The notes: generated from the sequence alone by a model not told the origin. A stretch of 34,282 bases of DNA from Bacillota bacterium (GCA_023391005.1 JAEWBS010000069.1:1-34282), one strand, 5' to 3'; positions 24,539 to 33,390 are shown, counted from the first letter of the stretch. Translations and numbers: made by a program.

Positions 24539-24909
24539 TCGCGCCCCTCCTCGCTACCGTACAAAATCACCTCGGCCTTGTCGACGGCGGCATCAAGCTG
24601 CTGGGTCGCGAAGCTGGACAACTCATTAAACCCTTTTTGCAGCATGTCCGAAAGCACCTGCTTTGTAATAATGGGGCGCAGCGCTACCGGCACTTTATCA
24701 TAAAGCAGCGTCAGCGCATATTGAAATTTCTGTTCGCCCTTTTTGCTCGTGCCAGAAAACGCGCTTTCGGCGTCGTTGATTGCCCGTGCAACGAGGCCCT
24801 GCAACGTCTTGCTTGAGCGATAGTAGCTTGTCAGAAATGCGAATAACACCGATAATGCCCATGCCCCTACCTGAATTATGGTATCAGCGTTTTCAAGTAT
24901 GTATTTCAT
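24535..24909 (-). CDS. Phage holin, LL-H-like family
   Basis: The 124-residue product has one N-terminal TM helix (about residues 9-27, IQVGAWALSVLFAFLTSYY region) and a helical tail with the pattern ARAINDAESAF..KGEQKFQYAL and a later LRPIITKQVLSDMLQ segment. This matches the LL-H type holins often found in clostridial prophages. It forms the membrane lesion that lets the amidase out. The ATG at 24909 is preferred because GAAAGGGGA lies just upstream. A start at 24942 would add 11 residues without one. Confidence 0.82.
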   Translation of the reverse strand: MKYILENADTIIQVGAWALSVLFAFLTSYYRSSKTLQGLVARAINDAESAFSGTSKKGEQKFQYALTLLYDKVPVALRPIITKQVLSDMLQKGFNELSSFATQQLDAAVDKAEVILYGSEEGRE

Positions 24910-24966
24910 TGGTTTTCCCCTTTCAATATAAATCCCCGCCACCTCTCAGCAGCGGGGACGCGGTTA

Positions 24967-25167
24967 TTATTCTGCTGCCGGTACTTCAACCGGCGCTTCG
25001 TTTGGCACAGACGCAAGCGCAATCTGCTCGTGCAGGGCCACAAACTCGTCAGTGGTTATAAATTTTGTTAGATATAATTTGCCGACGCTCTCTTTGATCT
25101 CTGCCAGCGGCGCAAGCTTGCGCTCGATTATGCGCTGCGCCATCTCAGCTAATGTCATATTAATCAC
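24967..25167 (-). CDS. Small phage protein between tail fibre and holin
   Basis: The 66-residue soluble protein (RIIERKLAPLAEIKESVGKL region) overlaps the tail-fibre gene by 8 bases. Its position and the segment LYLTKFITTDEFVALHEQI recall the tiny XkdX-like proteins found here in many Firmicutes phages, but similarity is weak and no function is known. The end is Pro/Val/Glu-rich. Confidence 0.65.
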   Translation of the reverse strand: MINMTLAEMAQRIIERKLAPLAEIKESVGKLYLTKFITTDEFVALHEQIALASVPNEAPVEVPAAE

Positions 25168-26764
25168 CTCCCGCCGTTTCTAGCTGCGCCACGCGGACGG
25201 TCAGGCTGGTGATGTGGGTTGCCAGTGTGTCATAGACGCCATTTATGATACCCTCGATAAAAGCCTTGAGGTCTTGCCGATACAGCAGCGACATTTCAGA
25301 CGGCAACACGCCTCCACCCGCAGGCAACTCTACGATGACGTTGACAATGCCCTTGGGCAGGGTGATGGGTTGGGGTGAATAGTGCTCTGTGTATGCTCCG
25401 TTTCCTGCGGTATATATCGCTCTTAACGGTGTAATTGATAATTGGTTGCGCCAAGCGGGAATTTCCGGTATAGGAATATCCGGACGTATGCGCAAACCGT
25501 TATTTTGCCTAGAGATTCCAACAATCGGGCCGTCGTACATCCCCTTATAAGGCACAGATACAAGCAAGTTGCTCCAACAATAGATTTGCGTAGTGATTGT
25601 AGTGGCTAACGGAACGCCAGCAACATATAGCATAGCCCCACCGGGGTAGTCGGCACCAATGCTGTTCCAAGTTTCATCAGGAGAGCCGTCATATGTGCGG
25701 TCAATTAGGTTGTGAGACACTTTCCCTGTTATCGGATTCCATTCATCCTTTGTCCCATCCGGCGTCGCCCACAAATCGCACGGCGTTACAATTGAGCTTA
25801 CCGTGTTTCCGTCTGCGTCGTTAAAGTCAAACCTCGTCCCATCCGGTAAGCAAATCGGCTCTATCGGCGCTTCGGGGGTGGGGTCGGGGGTGTAGGGTTC
25901 GTAGGGAGTGGTAACCAGCCCCAATTCCAGTTGTATCAGAGCGCCGTCTACCGCGTTAATGTTGCTACCTTCTACTTCCGTAGTTGTAGAGATTGAAGTT
26001 CGGAAATATTTTGCGTTTTCTATGGATTTCCCTTCTATTATGTTGGTAAAATCAGTAGCCCTAACACTTCTTTCCGCAAAGATTCCGCTGCTCGTTCTTC
26101 CGATATATTCGTGATTTATATCGTATGCCGCAACAAAATTTCTCAAAGATACCGGTATACCGCTTAAACGGTACGACAAGGATATGTTGATTGGAATTGG
26201 ATTGCATATTGCGCTAGTTGAAATATCACTGATTGTTCCCGTAGTGGAACTAATCATTTTCCCTTTAATCACTCCGGGGAATAGATTCTTTCCTTGTCGA
26301 GACTGCCACCCATTACCCCCAATCGTGCAGTCGGCCACCAGTCCACCCGCCGAATCCTCGACGTGAAAGCCGCCATCTGTTTGGGTGTGGAGCTGGTAGG
26401 GTTGGTCGGCTTTGGACGCCTGTAGGATTTTGCCCTGCTCGGCGGAGAGTACCTTATCCGCGCCGCCAGTGGTTAGGTCGTTGACTATGGCGGTTTTGTC
26501 GATTTTAAGCGCGCCCATTGCGTTAATGGCCGCCTGCTGCGCCGTGGAGACGGGCTTATCGGCGTCGGAGGTATTGTCCACATTGCCAAGGCCGAGCTGT
26601 TCTGCGTCTGTGCCGTGAGGGTTGTTTTGGTCGGCGATGTGCTCGTCGATCTTTTGTAGACCCTGCTCAATGATTAAATTATCGCTGTTGATATCATCCA
26701 TCATCGGCTCGTCGTCCAAAATATACTGTACCAACCCGTGCTGGGTCTGATTTGTCGCGCTCAA
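25160..26764 (-). CDS. Phage tail fibre / receptor-binding protein
   Basis: This 534-residue protein contains two segments common in phage tail fibres: NNPHGTDAEQLGLGNVDNTS followed by DADKPVSTAQQAAI (about 43-80), and a LTTGGADKVLSAEQGKIL block (about 95-115). The C-terminal 400 residues are beta-rich and diverse, as expected of a host-binding region, and end in a short coiled-coil-like helix. The start is a TTG at 26762-26764, decided by GAGGAGGG just upstream. A longer frame beginning at 26863 lies inside the preceding gene. Likely exposed at the tail tip; the receptor is unknown. Confidence 0.82.
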   Translation of the reverse strand: MSATNQTQHGLVQYILDDEPMMDDINSDNLIIEQGLQKIDEHIADQNNPHGTDAEQLGLGNVDNTSDADKPVSTAQQAAINAMGALKIDKTAIVNDLTTGGADKVLSAEQGKILQASKADQPYQLHTQTDGGFHVEDSAGGLVADCTIGGNGWQSRQGKNLFPGVIKGKMISSTTGTISDISTSAICNPIPINISLSYRLSGIPVSLRNFVAAYDINHEYIGRTSSGIFAERSVRATDFTNIIEGKSIENAKYFRTSISTTTEVEGSNINAVDGALIQLELGLVTTPYEPYTPDPTPEAPIEPICLPDGTRFDFNDADGNTVSSIVTPCDLWATPDGTKDEWNPITGKVSHNLIDRTYDGSPDETWNSIGADYPGGAMLYVAGVPLATTITTQIYCWSNLLVSVPYKGMYDGPIVGISRQNNGLRIRPDIPIPEIPAWRNQLSITPLRAIYTAGNGAYTEHYSPQPITLPKGIVNVIVELPAGGGVLPSEMSLLYRQDLKAFIEGIINGVYDTLATHITSLTVRVAQLETAGGD

Positions 26765-26775
26765 GATATCCCTCC

Positions 26776-27021
26776 TCAGATTTTGCCCAGCACCACATAG
26801 GTGCCCGAGCTTCTGTCGATATACACCCGGTCGCCTACAACGGGGACATAACTGCTCACGCATTTGTAAAACTTCTCGGTTGGGGTGCTCTCGCCAGCAA
26901 TCAGCAGTTTAGCGCGCCGCCCGGACACCGCCGTCACGGTCGCCGTACGCGGGCCGACGTTTAATTCTTCCTTGATAATTTTCAAGACGTCAGATCGCGT
27001 CAGCCCTAAATTGTTTATCAT
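26776..27021 (-). CDS. Small phage baseplate-type protein
   Basis: The 81-residue product has an N-terminal helix (LTRSDVLKIIKEEL) and a beta-rich remainder ending VVGDRVYIDRSSGTYVVLGK, a pattern typical of a small OB-like or SH3-like fold found in baseplate proteins. It overlaps the preceding gene by 4 bases (ATGA) and is followed 11 bases on by the fibre gene. No named family was recognised. A structural role at the tail tip is inferred from position. Confidence 0.7.
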   Translation of the reverse strand: MINNLGLTRSDVLKIIKEELNVGPRTATVTAVSGRRAKLLIAGESTPTEKFYKCVSSYVPVVGDRVYIDRSSGTYVVLGKI

Positions 27022-28190
27022 GGCGTCGACAACCTCCTAACATTGTGCATCATTTTGCCACCCTGTTTAAGTTCCGCCGACCAGCTCGTTTCTTCAAACA
27101 CTCCGCTCAACTCTGGATGATTGATCATCAGCGCGCCGGTGCCGTGGTTGGGCATAACAGCGGTTTGGATTGTCGCCGTCTGGTAAACCTGCGATCGCTC
27201 AAAGGCGATGCGCCCGATATAGGCGTCCAAATCCTCTTGCGATGCGATGGCGTCGGGCTGGTAGATGTCCGACACGATGCGCCGCCCGCGTCTCACAGTG
27301 GAGAGCGGCGACGTCGGGTCGTCGTTGACGTAGATGCTGACGATATCCGCGTCAAGGTCGGGGTTTGACACGACCGCGATAAAGACGTTTGGCACGTTGT
27401 ATAGGTCGGTTTCCTCGGTGATCTCGGGCGCGATGATGCTCAGATCATCGGCGCGGTAGATATGTTTGACCTGCGCCATCGTGGGCCGCACATAGGGCGT
27501 CAGGATGACCGACCCGCTCGCGTCTGACCGCACAGGATTATAATTGATCTCGGATAGCAGCATGTTGCAGATATCCAGCTTGGGCGTCCCAATCTCAAAT
27601 TCACGATCACTCAACAGCGTTTTACTGGACGGCGTGATCTGCGTGCGGCTGATACCGGCAGACAGCAGGATTTGCGTCACGGCGTCTAAATACTCAGTGC
27701 CAGCGGCAAAAAACAGCCTCTCAATGATGCAATCCTCCCGAAGCACGACGGTCACGTCGTAGCACTCAATCTTGGCCTGCCTCGCGCCGCCGCCCTTGGT
27801 ATAGGTCGGCGTCGTAGGGATAAACACGCCCATCGGGTATTCATCCCAATGCTCGGCCTGCACCGCCTCGGATATCTGCCGCCACGACAAACGAGCCGCA
27901 TGTATCTGCCGCCACGACCGGCCCGCCGCGTGTATTTCGCGCCATGTCGGCCCGCGATAGCTGCGGCCCTCCAGCACACGCATGACAGGACGTATACGGT
28001 CAGATAAGAGGTCCAGCCCCTCGGTACTGCGCACGACAAGCTGCATCGATCGGTTGATTGCGTCGTCCTTACTCCAATTGATCGACGCGCTTTCGGCGTC
28101 CAACGTCCCGGCAGGGATACCGCCGCGCAAAATATCATAACGATACTCCACGCGGCGGCTGCCGTCTCTGGCGTGTAATGCGTCAGTCAT
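27018..28190 (-). CDS. Phage tail tip/baseplate protein with Trp-rich repeats
   Basis: The 390-residue protein is placed between the distal tail protein and a small baseplate protein, where Gp37/Tal-like tail-tip proteins are encoded. Its N-terminus (RYDILRGGIPAGTL, then INWSKDDAINRSMQLVV) and middle (YDVTVVLREDCIIERLFFAAG, about 135-155) are consistent with such virion proteins. Residues 82-111 carry three tandem 10-residue units starting TWREIHAA, SWRQIHAA and SWRQISEA. It overlaps the next gene by 4 bases and the previous one by 8. Function is assigned by position and general resemblance. Confidence 0.72.
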   Translation of the reverse strand: MTDALHARDGSRRVEYRYDILRGGIPAGTLDAESASINWSKDDAINRSMQLVVRSTEGLDLLSDRIRPVMRVLEGRSYRGPTWREIHAAGRSWRQIHAARLSWRQISEAVQAEHWDEYPMGVFIPTTPTYTKGGGARQAKIECYDVTVVLREDCIIERLFFAAGTEYLDAVTQILLSAGISRTQITPSSKTLLSDREFEIGTPKLDICNMLLSEINYNPVRSDASGSVILTPYVRPTMAQVKHIYRADDLSIIAPEITEETDLYNVPNVFIAVVSNPDLDADIVSIYVNDDPTSPLSTVRRGRRIVSDIYQPDAIASQEDLDAYIGRIAFERSQVYQTATIQTAVMPNHGTGALMINHPELSGVFEETSWSAELKQGGKMMHNVRRLSTP

Positions 28191-30204
28191 AAGCGATCCC
28201 CTCCTTATGGGCGATGCGGATCAAGGAAAACGACACGTCGTAGGTATGGCGGTTAAACGCCCACGACAGGCCGGTCACGGCACACCAAAACGCTGTGCCG
28301 TCGCGGTCGCGGTAAAGCATCGTGCCGCCTCGCTTGGCCACAGATATAAATCCATCAAATTCAGCGCGGCTTATGAAAGATCGCTTGTAATTGCCCGTCT
28401 CGGTGTGCTGGTCGCTGTATTCGTAGATCGGCTGTGGGCGCCCTGCGTAAAATGTGGCCGTGCCCTGCGGCGACCATGTGTACTCCCGGGTGGGCCTCTC
28501 CCCGGCGTTGAGCATCAATGCAACGACGTTGGCAAGGTTTGAGGCAGGCGCGATAAAGGAACCTCTAAGCAGCGGCCCAATCGTCACAGGGGCGCTGTCG
28601 GCGTAGCAGCCGTTGGCGTCTACCGCGCGGGCGATGTAGGTATGTTCTGCCGCCGTGGCGTAGTCCCTGTATGACGCGCCCTTGTTGACTGGTAGGCCGT
28701 CCCGCAGGATGTAGACTGTCATGCCCTCGGAGATGTCGCCCGCCGTGAGCAGCACGCCCTTGTCGATCTGCGCGCCGGTGAGCGTGGGAGCGCTCGGTTT
28801 GACGGTAGACACGGTAAAGGCATAGAACGCCCACTCGGATGTATCACCCTCATCGCTGTATACGCGTAGCCGCGCGGTGTAATTGCCGTCTGGCAGGTAG
28901 CCGGATATGGTATACGCCTTTTCGGTGGTGACAACCGGGCTGCTCTTATAGATGGTTGCGCCTGATTGGTCGATCTCTAAATCAAAACCTGCCTGCGCCT
29001 GAGCTGCCCACATAAATTTAGGCCGTGCGGTACCGGTTTGTACTGACGCAAAGACCGGCACCGGCACAGGGGCGACCGCCCTAAACATGGTCGCGTCACT
29101 CCATGCGCCCGCCACACTGTTGGCGTTATGAGTGCGCACCCGCCAAAAGATATTTCCGGGGCCAAAGGTGTTGGCCGGTATAACGGCGACATGACTCGCG
29201 CCGGTCACGTCGGTCAGCGGCAACCATGTCGCGCCGTCCGTGCTGTATTGCAGGTTTGCGGCGGTTTGGGCGGTACCATTGGCCGTGTTGTGTGTCCACT
29301 CAAAGGTTATCGGCTTTTGCGCGTCCTCGTAGGAGTATGCGGGACTGATTGGCGTTGCAATAGCAGCGGCGTCAATGGTGGTGATCTCCATCCATTCGGA
29401 TATTGCCGTTGTACCCGCGTTGGTGGTTACAGCAACTTGCCACTCATAAGTGCCATCGCCCAAGGTGTTGGCAGGCAGTGTGTAGGATGCTGCGCCCGCC
29501 GTGACCTCGGTGTAACTGCCCGTCCCCTTGACGCGGTAGCGGAATTTTGCGGTCGCTGGTGCTAAAACGCCGATTACATCGGTGTTGTCGTAAGCAATGC
29601 CCCACGTAAAAACAACGGGAGAAGCTTTGTTGACAAATCCAGACGCAGGCGATGCGGAATCAACCGATACGGCGACATCTTCTGAAACAACCGAAAATCG
29701 AGGTGGATGTGCGGAAGAATGAGAAGCCAGTTTGTATGTCTGCGCACCGTTGTTGTTAGGCATGGAGATCGCCAGCGCAACACCCTTTGTGATGGCATAT
29801 ACCTTTGAAAATGGCGAACTGCTTAACGCCATGTTGGTATATGCGTTAAGCGGTGGGGTGTAATAGTCGTAGATATAGTATCTGTTGCTTGTATAATCAA
29901 GCGTGTTATATGTGATCGCGCCTATATTGGCAGCCGTTATTTGGTTGTCAATATAGTTAATCATGAAATTACCAGAATGGGTGGTGCTGGCGTCGGCGGT
30001 AAAATACAGTTGGGCATATATAGATTTTACCTTTTTGCCCTGTGGGAGGGCATTTGGGTTAAATCCCAATACCGCGTGAATTGTCCTTGTAAGGGGCCTG
30101 TTACGGTATATCTGCAATTCTGCGCCCTGAAAATTGCTGTCGGGGCTGTCGCTGTCCACATACGCACTTGCGATGGCGTTTATAACGGTTGTAACCTCTG
30201 CCAC
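28183..30204 (-). CDS. Large distal-tail-like protein with DNRLRE-type N-terminus and FN3-like repeats
   Basis: The 673-residue protein opens with AYVDSDSPDSNFQGAELQIY and an ALPQGKKVKSIYAQLYF segment, resembling DNRLRE/CBM96-type beta domains. Residues about 180-470 hold three or more fibronectin type III-like repeats (EWQVAVTTNAGTTAISEW, IFWRVRTHNANSVAGAWSD, YTARLRVYSDEGDTSEWAF). The last 100 residues (SFISRAEFDGFISVAKRG, TYDVSFSLIRIAH) look like the end of a distal tail protein. The start is GTG, overlapping the tape-measure stop by one base, with GGGAGGATG upstream. It probably links the tail tube to the baseplate and adds carbohydrate-contact domains. Confidence 0.75.
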   Translation of the reverse strand: MAEVTTVINAIASAYVDSDSPDSNFQGAELQIYRNRPLTRTIHAVLGFNPNALPQGKKVKSIYAQLYFTADASTTHSGNFMINYIDNQITAANIGAITYNTLDYTSNRYYIYDYYTPPLNAYTNMALSSSPFSKVYAITKGVALAISMPNNNGAQTYKLASHSSAHPPRFSVVSEDVAVSVDSASPASGFVNKASPVVFTWGIAYDNTDVIGVLAPATAKFRYRVKGTGSYTEVTAGAASYTLPANTLGDGTYEWQVAVTTNAGTTAISEWMEITTIDAAAIATPISPAYSYEDAQKPITFEWTHNTANGTAQTAANLQYSTDGATWLPLTDVTGASHVAVIPANTFGPGNIFWRVRTHNANSVAGAWSDATMFRAVAPVPVPVFASVQTGTARPKFMWAAQAQAGFDLEIDQSGATIYKSSPVVTTEKAYTISGYLPDGNYTARLRVYSDEGDTSEWAFYAFTVSTVKPSAPTLTGAQIDKGVLLTAGDISEGMTVYILRDGLPVNKGASYRDYATAAEHTYIARAVDANGCYADSAPVTIGPLLRGSFIAPASNLANVVALMLNAGERPTREYTWSPQGTATFYAGRPQPIYEYSDQHTETGNYKRSFISRAEFDGFISVAKRGGTMLYRDRDGTAFWCAVTGLSWAFNRHTYDVSFSLIRIAHKEGIAYD

Positions 30205-31838
30205 TATTTCATCCTCCCCAGCCTGCGGGCTTGTTCCATCGTGCGCCAGAAGTCGGCGACGCTTTGCATGTCGGCGGAATTTACGGCCATATTGATGTTT
30301 ATAGTGTCGCCGCCCCTCTCTAACTGCGCATTCTGTGCGGCGGTTAATACCCGCTCACCCTTATGCAGCTCGGCAACGTATCCATCAAACGGCACATAGG
30401 CAAGGCCGGTCGCGTGGCTACCATCAACCTTGTCGCCCGAATCCACTTGAGATTTGCCTTTATTCCAAAAAGCAAGCTTTTCGGCCAGCCATGCAACCTT
30501 ATCGCCAACCCATTTGGAGATATCTCCCCAAACACTTTTCAGTCCTTCCCACAAGGAGTTGAACAACTGCTTTCCAATATTAAATAATAGGGAAAGCCCG
30601 GCCTCAAACGCTTTTATCAATGCCTCTAAGAGCAGTGGCACCAGCTTAATAATACCGTCCCAAATGGATTTAAGCAGGTTCCCGATCTCCTCCCAAAGGG
30701 TCGACCAGTCCCCTTTAAATAAGGCGGTGAATATCCGAAACAGCGCCATAATAATATCCAGCGCCGTTTCGATAATGACCTTGATAGCCTCCCATAACGG
30801 CTTGACAACGGCCATGATTTCATCGCCGTGAGCCTTCCAAAAGGCGCTTATCGCGCCAATAAAAGCTCCTATTGCTTCTATAATTTGCCCTAGTATCGGT
30901 TGTAACCATGCCCAAAGCTCATCTATGGCCGCCATGACGGCGTCGATCGTGTCCTGATTTTCACCCGCCCACTCGGCCCAAGCCGCAATGAGCTGCGCGA
31001 TGAAGTTAACAACAACTGACACGCCCGCTCCGATAATTTCAAAGGCTTTGCCGACAACCTTCTGAATCATCGGCATATTTTCAAGCAACCAGTCCGCCGC
31101 CTGCTGGATCATGGGCATTACTTTGACACCAATCTGTGTGACAACAGCCCCAAAGGACCGTTTGACGTCGTCGATGGTATCACCCAGCACAACGCCCGCT
31201 GTCACCGCTTCATCCGACATGACCAGCCCTAAATCATGGGCGCGTTGCCGCAATTCCTCGATACCCTCCGCGCCGTTATTGAGCATCGGCATCATTTCAA
31301 TGCCCGCCTTACCGAATAGCTCGGTCGCAAGGCGGGCTTTTTCAGTGCCGTTTTCCATTTCGGCAAGGGCGGTAATGGCCTCATTGGTCATCTGTTCCTG
31401 ACTTTTCAGCTTGCCGGTGCCATCTTCCCAAGATATGCCTAAAGCGTCGAACATCTCTTGGGCATTCTTACTGCCACCGGCAGCGGCGTCCATCTGCTGC
31501 GTCAGTGTCTTGACGCCAACCTGTAGCTTTTCGACATCCATACCATTTTGGCCAAGAATATAGTCCCATTCCTGAAAGGTCTGCTTTGAGACGCCGATCT
31601 TGTTCGACATTTTATCAATACGGTCGGTTGCCTCAGCAGACTTCATGGCCATGCCGTATATAGCCGTGGCCCCAGCAGCGGTGGCAGCGCCCACCGCCAC
31701 CGCTGCGCCTGCAACAGCCTTGACCCCACCACCGATGGAATTCATCAGCCCTTTAGCCTTGTCATCGGTCTGGCTGATGCTGTTGAGCGCCTCCTTGTTG
31801 TCAACTAAAATGGTTCCGAACAGCTTAAACAGTTCCAC
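30204..31838 (-). CDS. Phage tail tape measure protein
   Basis: The 544-residue protein has the tape-measure hallmarks: an N-terminal region with a small hydrophobic patch (GGGVKAVAGAAVAVGAATAA), a conserved helical section (SNKIGVSKQTFQEWDYILGQ, ALAEMENGTEKARLATELFG), then a long hydrophobic, Trp-rich stretch with repeated segments (WAEWAGENQDTIDAV, FWKAHGDEIMAVVKPLWEAI). The end is YVPFDGYVAELHKGERVLT. It sets tail length. At the usual 0.15 nm per residue the tail would be near 80 nm. The start is GTG with GAGGTGAT upstream. It follows the frameshifted chaperone gene, as is standard. Confidence 0.93.
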   Translation of the reverse strand: MELFKLFGTILVDNKEALNSISQTDDKAKGLMNSIGGGVKAVAGAAVAVGAATAAGATAIYGMAMKSAEATDRIDKMSNKIGVSKQTFQEWDYILGQNGMDVEKLQVGVKTLTQQMDAAAGGSKNAQEMFDALGISWEDGTGKLKSQEQMTNEAITALAEMENGTEKARLATELFGKAGIEMMPMLNNGAEGIEELRQRAHDLGLVMSDEAVTAGVVLGDTIDDVKRSFGAVVTQIGVKVMPMIQQAADWLLENMPMIQKVVGKAFEIIGAGVSVVVNFIAQLIAAWAEWAGENQDTIDAVMAAIDELWAWLQPILGQIIEAIGAFIGAISAFWKAHGDEIMAVVKPLWEAIKVIIETALDIIMALFRIFTALFKGDWSTLWEEIGNLLKSIWDGIIKLVPLLLEALIKAFEAGLSLLFNIGKQLFNSLWEGLKSVWGDISKWVGDKVAWLAEKLAFWNKGKSQVDSGDKVDGSHATGLAYVPFDGYVAELHKGERVLTAAQNAQLERGGDTININMAVNSADMQSVADFWRTMEQARRLGRMK

Positions 31839-31842
31839 AGCA

Positions 31843-32049
31843 TCACCTCGCCATATTTAGAATAGATTTGACGTCCTCTAAAATCTCGGCTTCGTTTCGA
31901 TTATCCGCCCGCGCGGAAAGGCCGCGCTTAAATTCCTCGAAGGGTATGTGCTGATAGCTCGCGATCCATCGTTGAAGCAAAATACCTTCTTCGCGCTGCT
32001 GTATGGCGTGACGAATCAGTCGTAGCCCGTCACCACACGGCATCGCCAT
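31843..32049 (-). CDS. Tail assembly chaperone, frameshift extension (gpT-like part)
   Basis: Seen alone, the frame from ATG 32049 gives 68 residues (GLRLIRHAIQQREEGILLQR region). It has no ribosome binding site, and its frame stays open upstream, without any start codon, as far as the T7 run at 32130-32124. A -1 slip there joins 103 residues of the upstream chaperone to 93 residues read in this frame, giving a 196-residue fusion. This is the gpG/gpGT arrangement of long-tailed phages, where the fusion recruits the tape measure and tail tube subunits. The ATG at 32049 is probably not used. Confidence 0.8.
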   Translation of the reverse strand: MAMPCGDGLRLIRHAIQQREEGILLQRWIASYQHIPFEEFKRGLSARADNRNEAEILEDVKSILNMAR

Positions 32050-32057
32050 AATAAATG

Positions 32058-32432
32058 CTATCTCGCGATACCGACAAAGGACGAGGTCGAGGGTTTCGGT
32101 GTAATCAAGCCGCGCAGCAACGTAAAAAAACCGGCGATGTCATTTTCCTCCGCCATCACCTTAATGCTTGCCGCTAAGTCCATCAGCGGGAGGTCGCGCA
32201 CCTCTTCGGGCGTCATTTCAAACGGTCCCGCAAGAAACTCATAAGCGCATCCTTCCGCCTTTTTAGAAACAAAAAGTTCCAGCACCTTCATAAACGCCTG
32301 TGCGCCAATCTCATCTCTGGTTAGCTTTCCGTCGTTGGCGAGCTGGGCGAGCGCCTGTATCTCGTCTTTGAGTTGCAAATCCGAGACGATGCGCAGCGCG
32401 GCAAAAACATCCTGTGTCGCTAATTTTCTCAT
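32058..32432 (-). CDS. Tail assembly chaperone (gpG-like)
   Basis: The 124-residue, mostly helical, acidic protein (KLATQDVFAALRIVSDLQLK; GPFEMTPEEVRDLPLMDLAA) lies between the major tail protein and tape measure genes, the standard place for the tail assembly chaperone. It overlaps the major tail gene by 4 bases (ATGA). Near its end the codons GGT TTT TTT ACG contain a slippery heptamer, after which the zero frame continues for only 21 codons. The same mRNA therefore should give this short form and a -1 frameshifted long form. Confidence 0.83.
   Translation of the reverse strand: MRKLATQDVFAALRIVSDLQLKDEIQALAQLANDGKLTRDEIGAQAFMKVLELFVSKKAEGCAYEFLAGPFEMTPEEVRDLPLMDLAASIKVMAEENDIAGFFTLLRGLITPKPSTSSFVGIAR
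32124..32130 (-). promoter_or_regulatory. -1 ribosomal frameshift site (T TTT TTT)
   Basis: Minus-strand heptamer TTTTTTT is in the correct register (zero-frame codons TTT at 32129-32127 and 32126-32124, preceded by the T of GGT), matching X XXY YYZ perfectly. The -1 frame is open from here to the stop at 31845-31843. No obvious downstream stimulatory pseudoknot was found by eye. Confidence 0.82.
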
Positions 32433-33025
32433 GGTTGGCCCTCCATTTTGGGATATAGGATTTTAAACGGCGGGCTGTCAAGGCCCTCCTGATCGTAATG
32501 GCCCGTGAAGATCATCTGCACAACACCCTCGTTTTTGTCCTGCATGGTGGCAGTCAGCCCGTTGGTATTGATCGCGTTGAGCACCTGAATTATGACCGGC
32601 TTTCCGCTGCCCGAGAGCTTGCCGACCCACGTTACATTGTCGAGATAGTCGGCCAACGCGATGTAGTTGCGGGCGGTGATGACGTCGTAGTCCTCATTGG
32701 TGGTGGTATCCACGTCTGCGGATACCAGCGCCAATTTGATTGCCTGTGTCGATAGTTCAAGAACATTTGCCATTAGCGTTACAACCCATTCATCGATGGC
32801 CTCCAAGCCCTTTGCCGCGCCCTTGACGCCGTCCACCTCGATGCGGCGGATGGTGGGCGCGGCCTTAAACTCCCCGCCGCCGCGCGTCGCGCCAATCAGT
32901 TTACCGGCAGTTACCGCCGTTTCAAAAGTATCGGTGTCTGCATTAAAATTTTTAAAAAAGGCCCCGGCGTCTAAAAGAAGACGCTCCGAGGTCTTGGAAG
33001 TAAAACCGCTGTATGTTTTGCTCAT
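32429..33025 (-). CDS. Phage major tail (tube) protein
   Basis: The 198-residue protein begins KTYSGFTSKTSERLLLDAGAFFKNF, typical of clostridial phage tail tube proteins. It continues with GKLIGATRGGGEFKAAPTIR, then VDGVKGAAKGLEAIDEWVV, and beta-rich segments to GHYDQEGLDSPPFKI. It polymerises into the tube through which DNA leaves. Its place just before the chaperone pair supports the call. It overlaps the tail terminator gene by 4 bases. Confidence 0.85.
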   Translation of the reverse strand: MSKTYSGFTSKTSERLLLDAGAFFKNFNADTDTFETAVTAGKLIGATRGGGEFKAAPTIRRIEVDGVKGAAKGLEAIDEWVVTLMANVLELSTQAIKLALVSADVDTTTNEDYDVITARNYIALADYLDNVTWVGKLSGSGKPVIIQVLNAINTNGLTATMQDKNEGVVQMIFTGHYDQEGLDSPPFKILYPKMEGQP

Positions 33026-33390
33026 GTGTCGCTCCTTTCGTAAGCATAAAGATCAAAGGTCAGCCGACGCCGCCGAATGGCAGGGTCGGGGTCATGCACC
33101 TTGTTGCGGGTCGCGCGGTAGAGGCGATATTGCAGCGTGTCAGTCAATTCACATCGGTGGTCAAGTGCTTTAGCGCAGGCGTCGGCCAGCGCGTCGACCG
33201 TTGCCGTGTCGCTCGACCGATCCCACACATTCAACTCCAACGAATAATCCGATCTGTCACCGCTAAAAAAACAGTTGAGATCAAAGACGATGCGGGGGAA
33301 ATTAGCCTCGGGCGGCGCGTCCTCAAAGTAGACATCGCCGCAAAGTTCCAGCAGCAGCGCCCGAATAATGGTTTTAATCTCCTGTGTCAT
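33022..33390 (-). CDS. Phage tail terminator / tail completion protein
   Basis: The 122-residue protein starts with a helix (TIIRALLLELCGDVYFEDAP) followed by a beta core (FPRIVFDLNCFF, YSLELNVWDRSSDTATVDAL) and ends RRRRLTFDLYAYER. This pattern and its position directly before the major tail gene are those of the gpU/DUF3168-like tail terminator, which caps the tube and joins it to the head. It overlaps the preceding gene by 17 bases. Assignment rests on position and fold pattern. Confidence 0.7.
   Translation of the reverse strand: MTQEIKTIIRALLLELCGDVYFEDAPPEANFPRIVFDLNCFFSGDRSDYSLELNVWDRSSDTATVDALADACAKALDHRCELTDTLQYRLYRATRNKVHDPDPAIRRRRLTFDLYAYERSDT

Noticed and set aside
27858..27957. 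CRISPR-like short tandem repeats
   Set aside because: The repeats are adjacent, in frame and encode similar peptides. There are no spacers.
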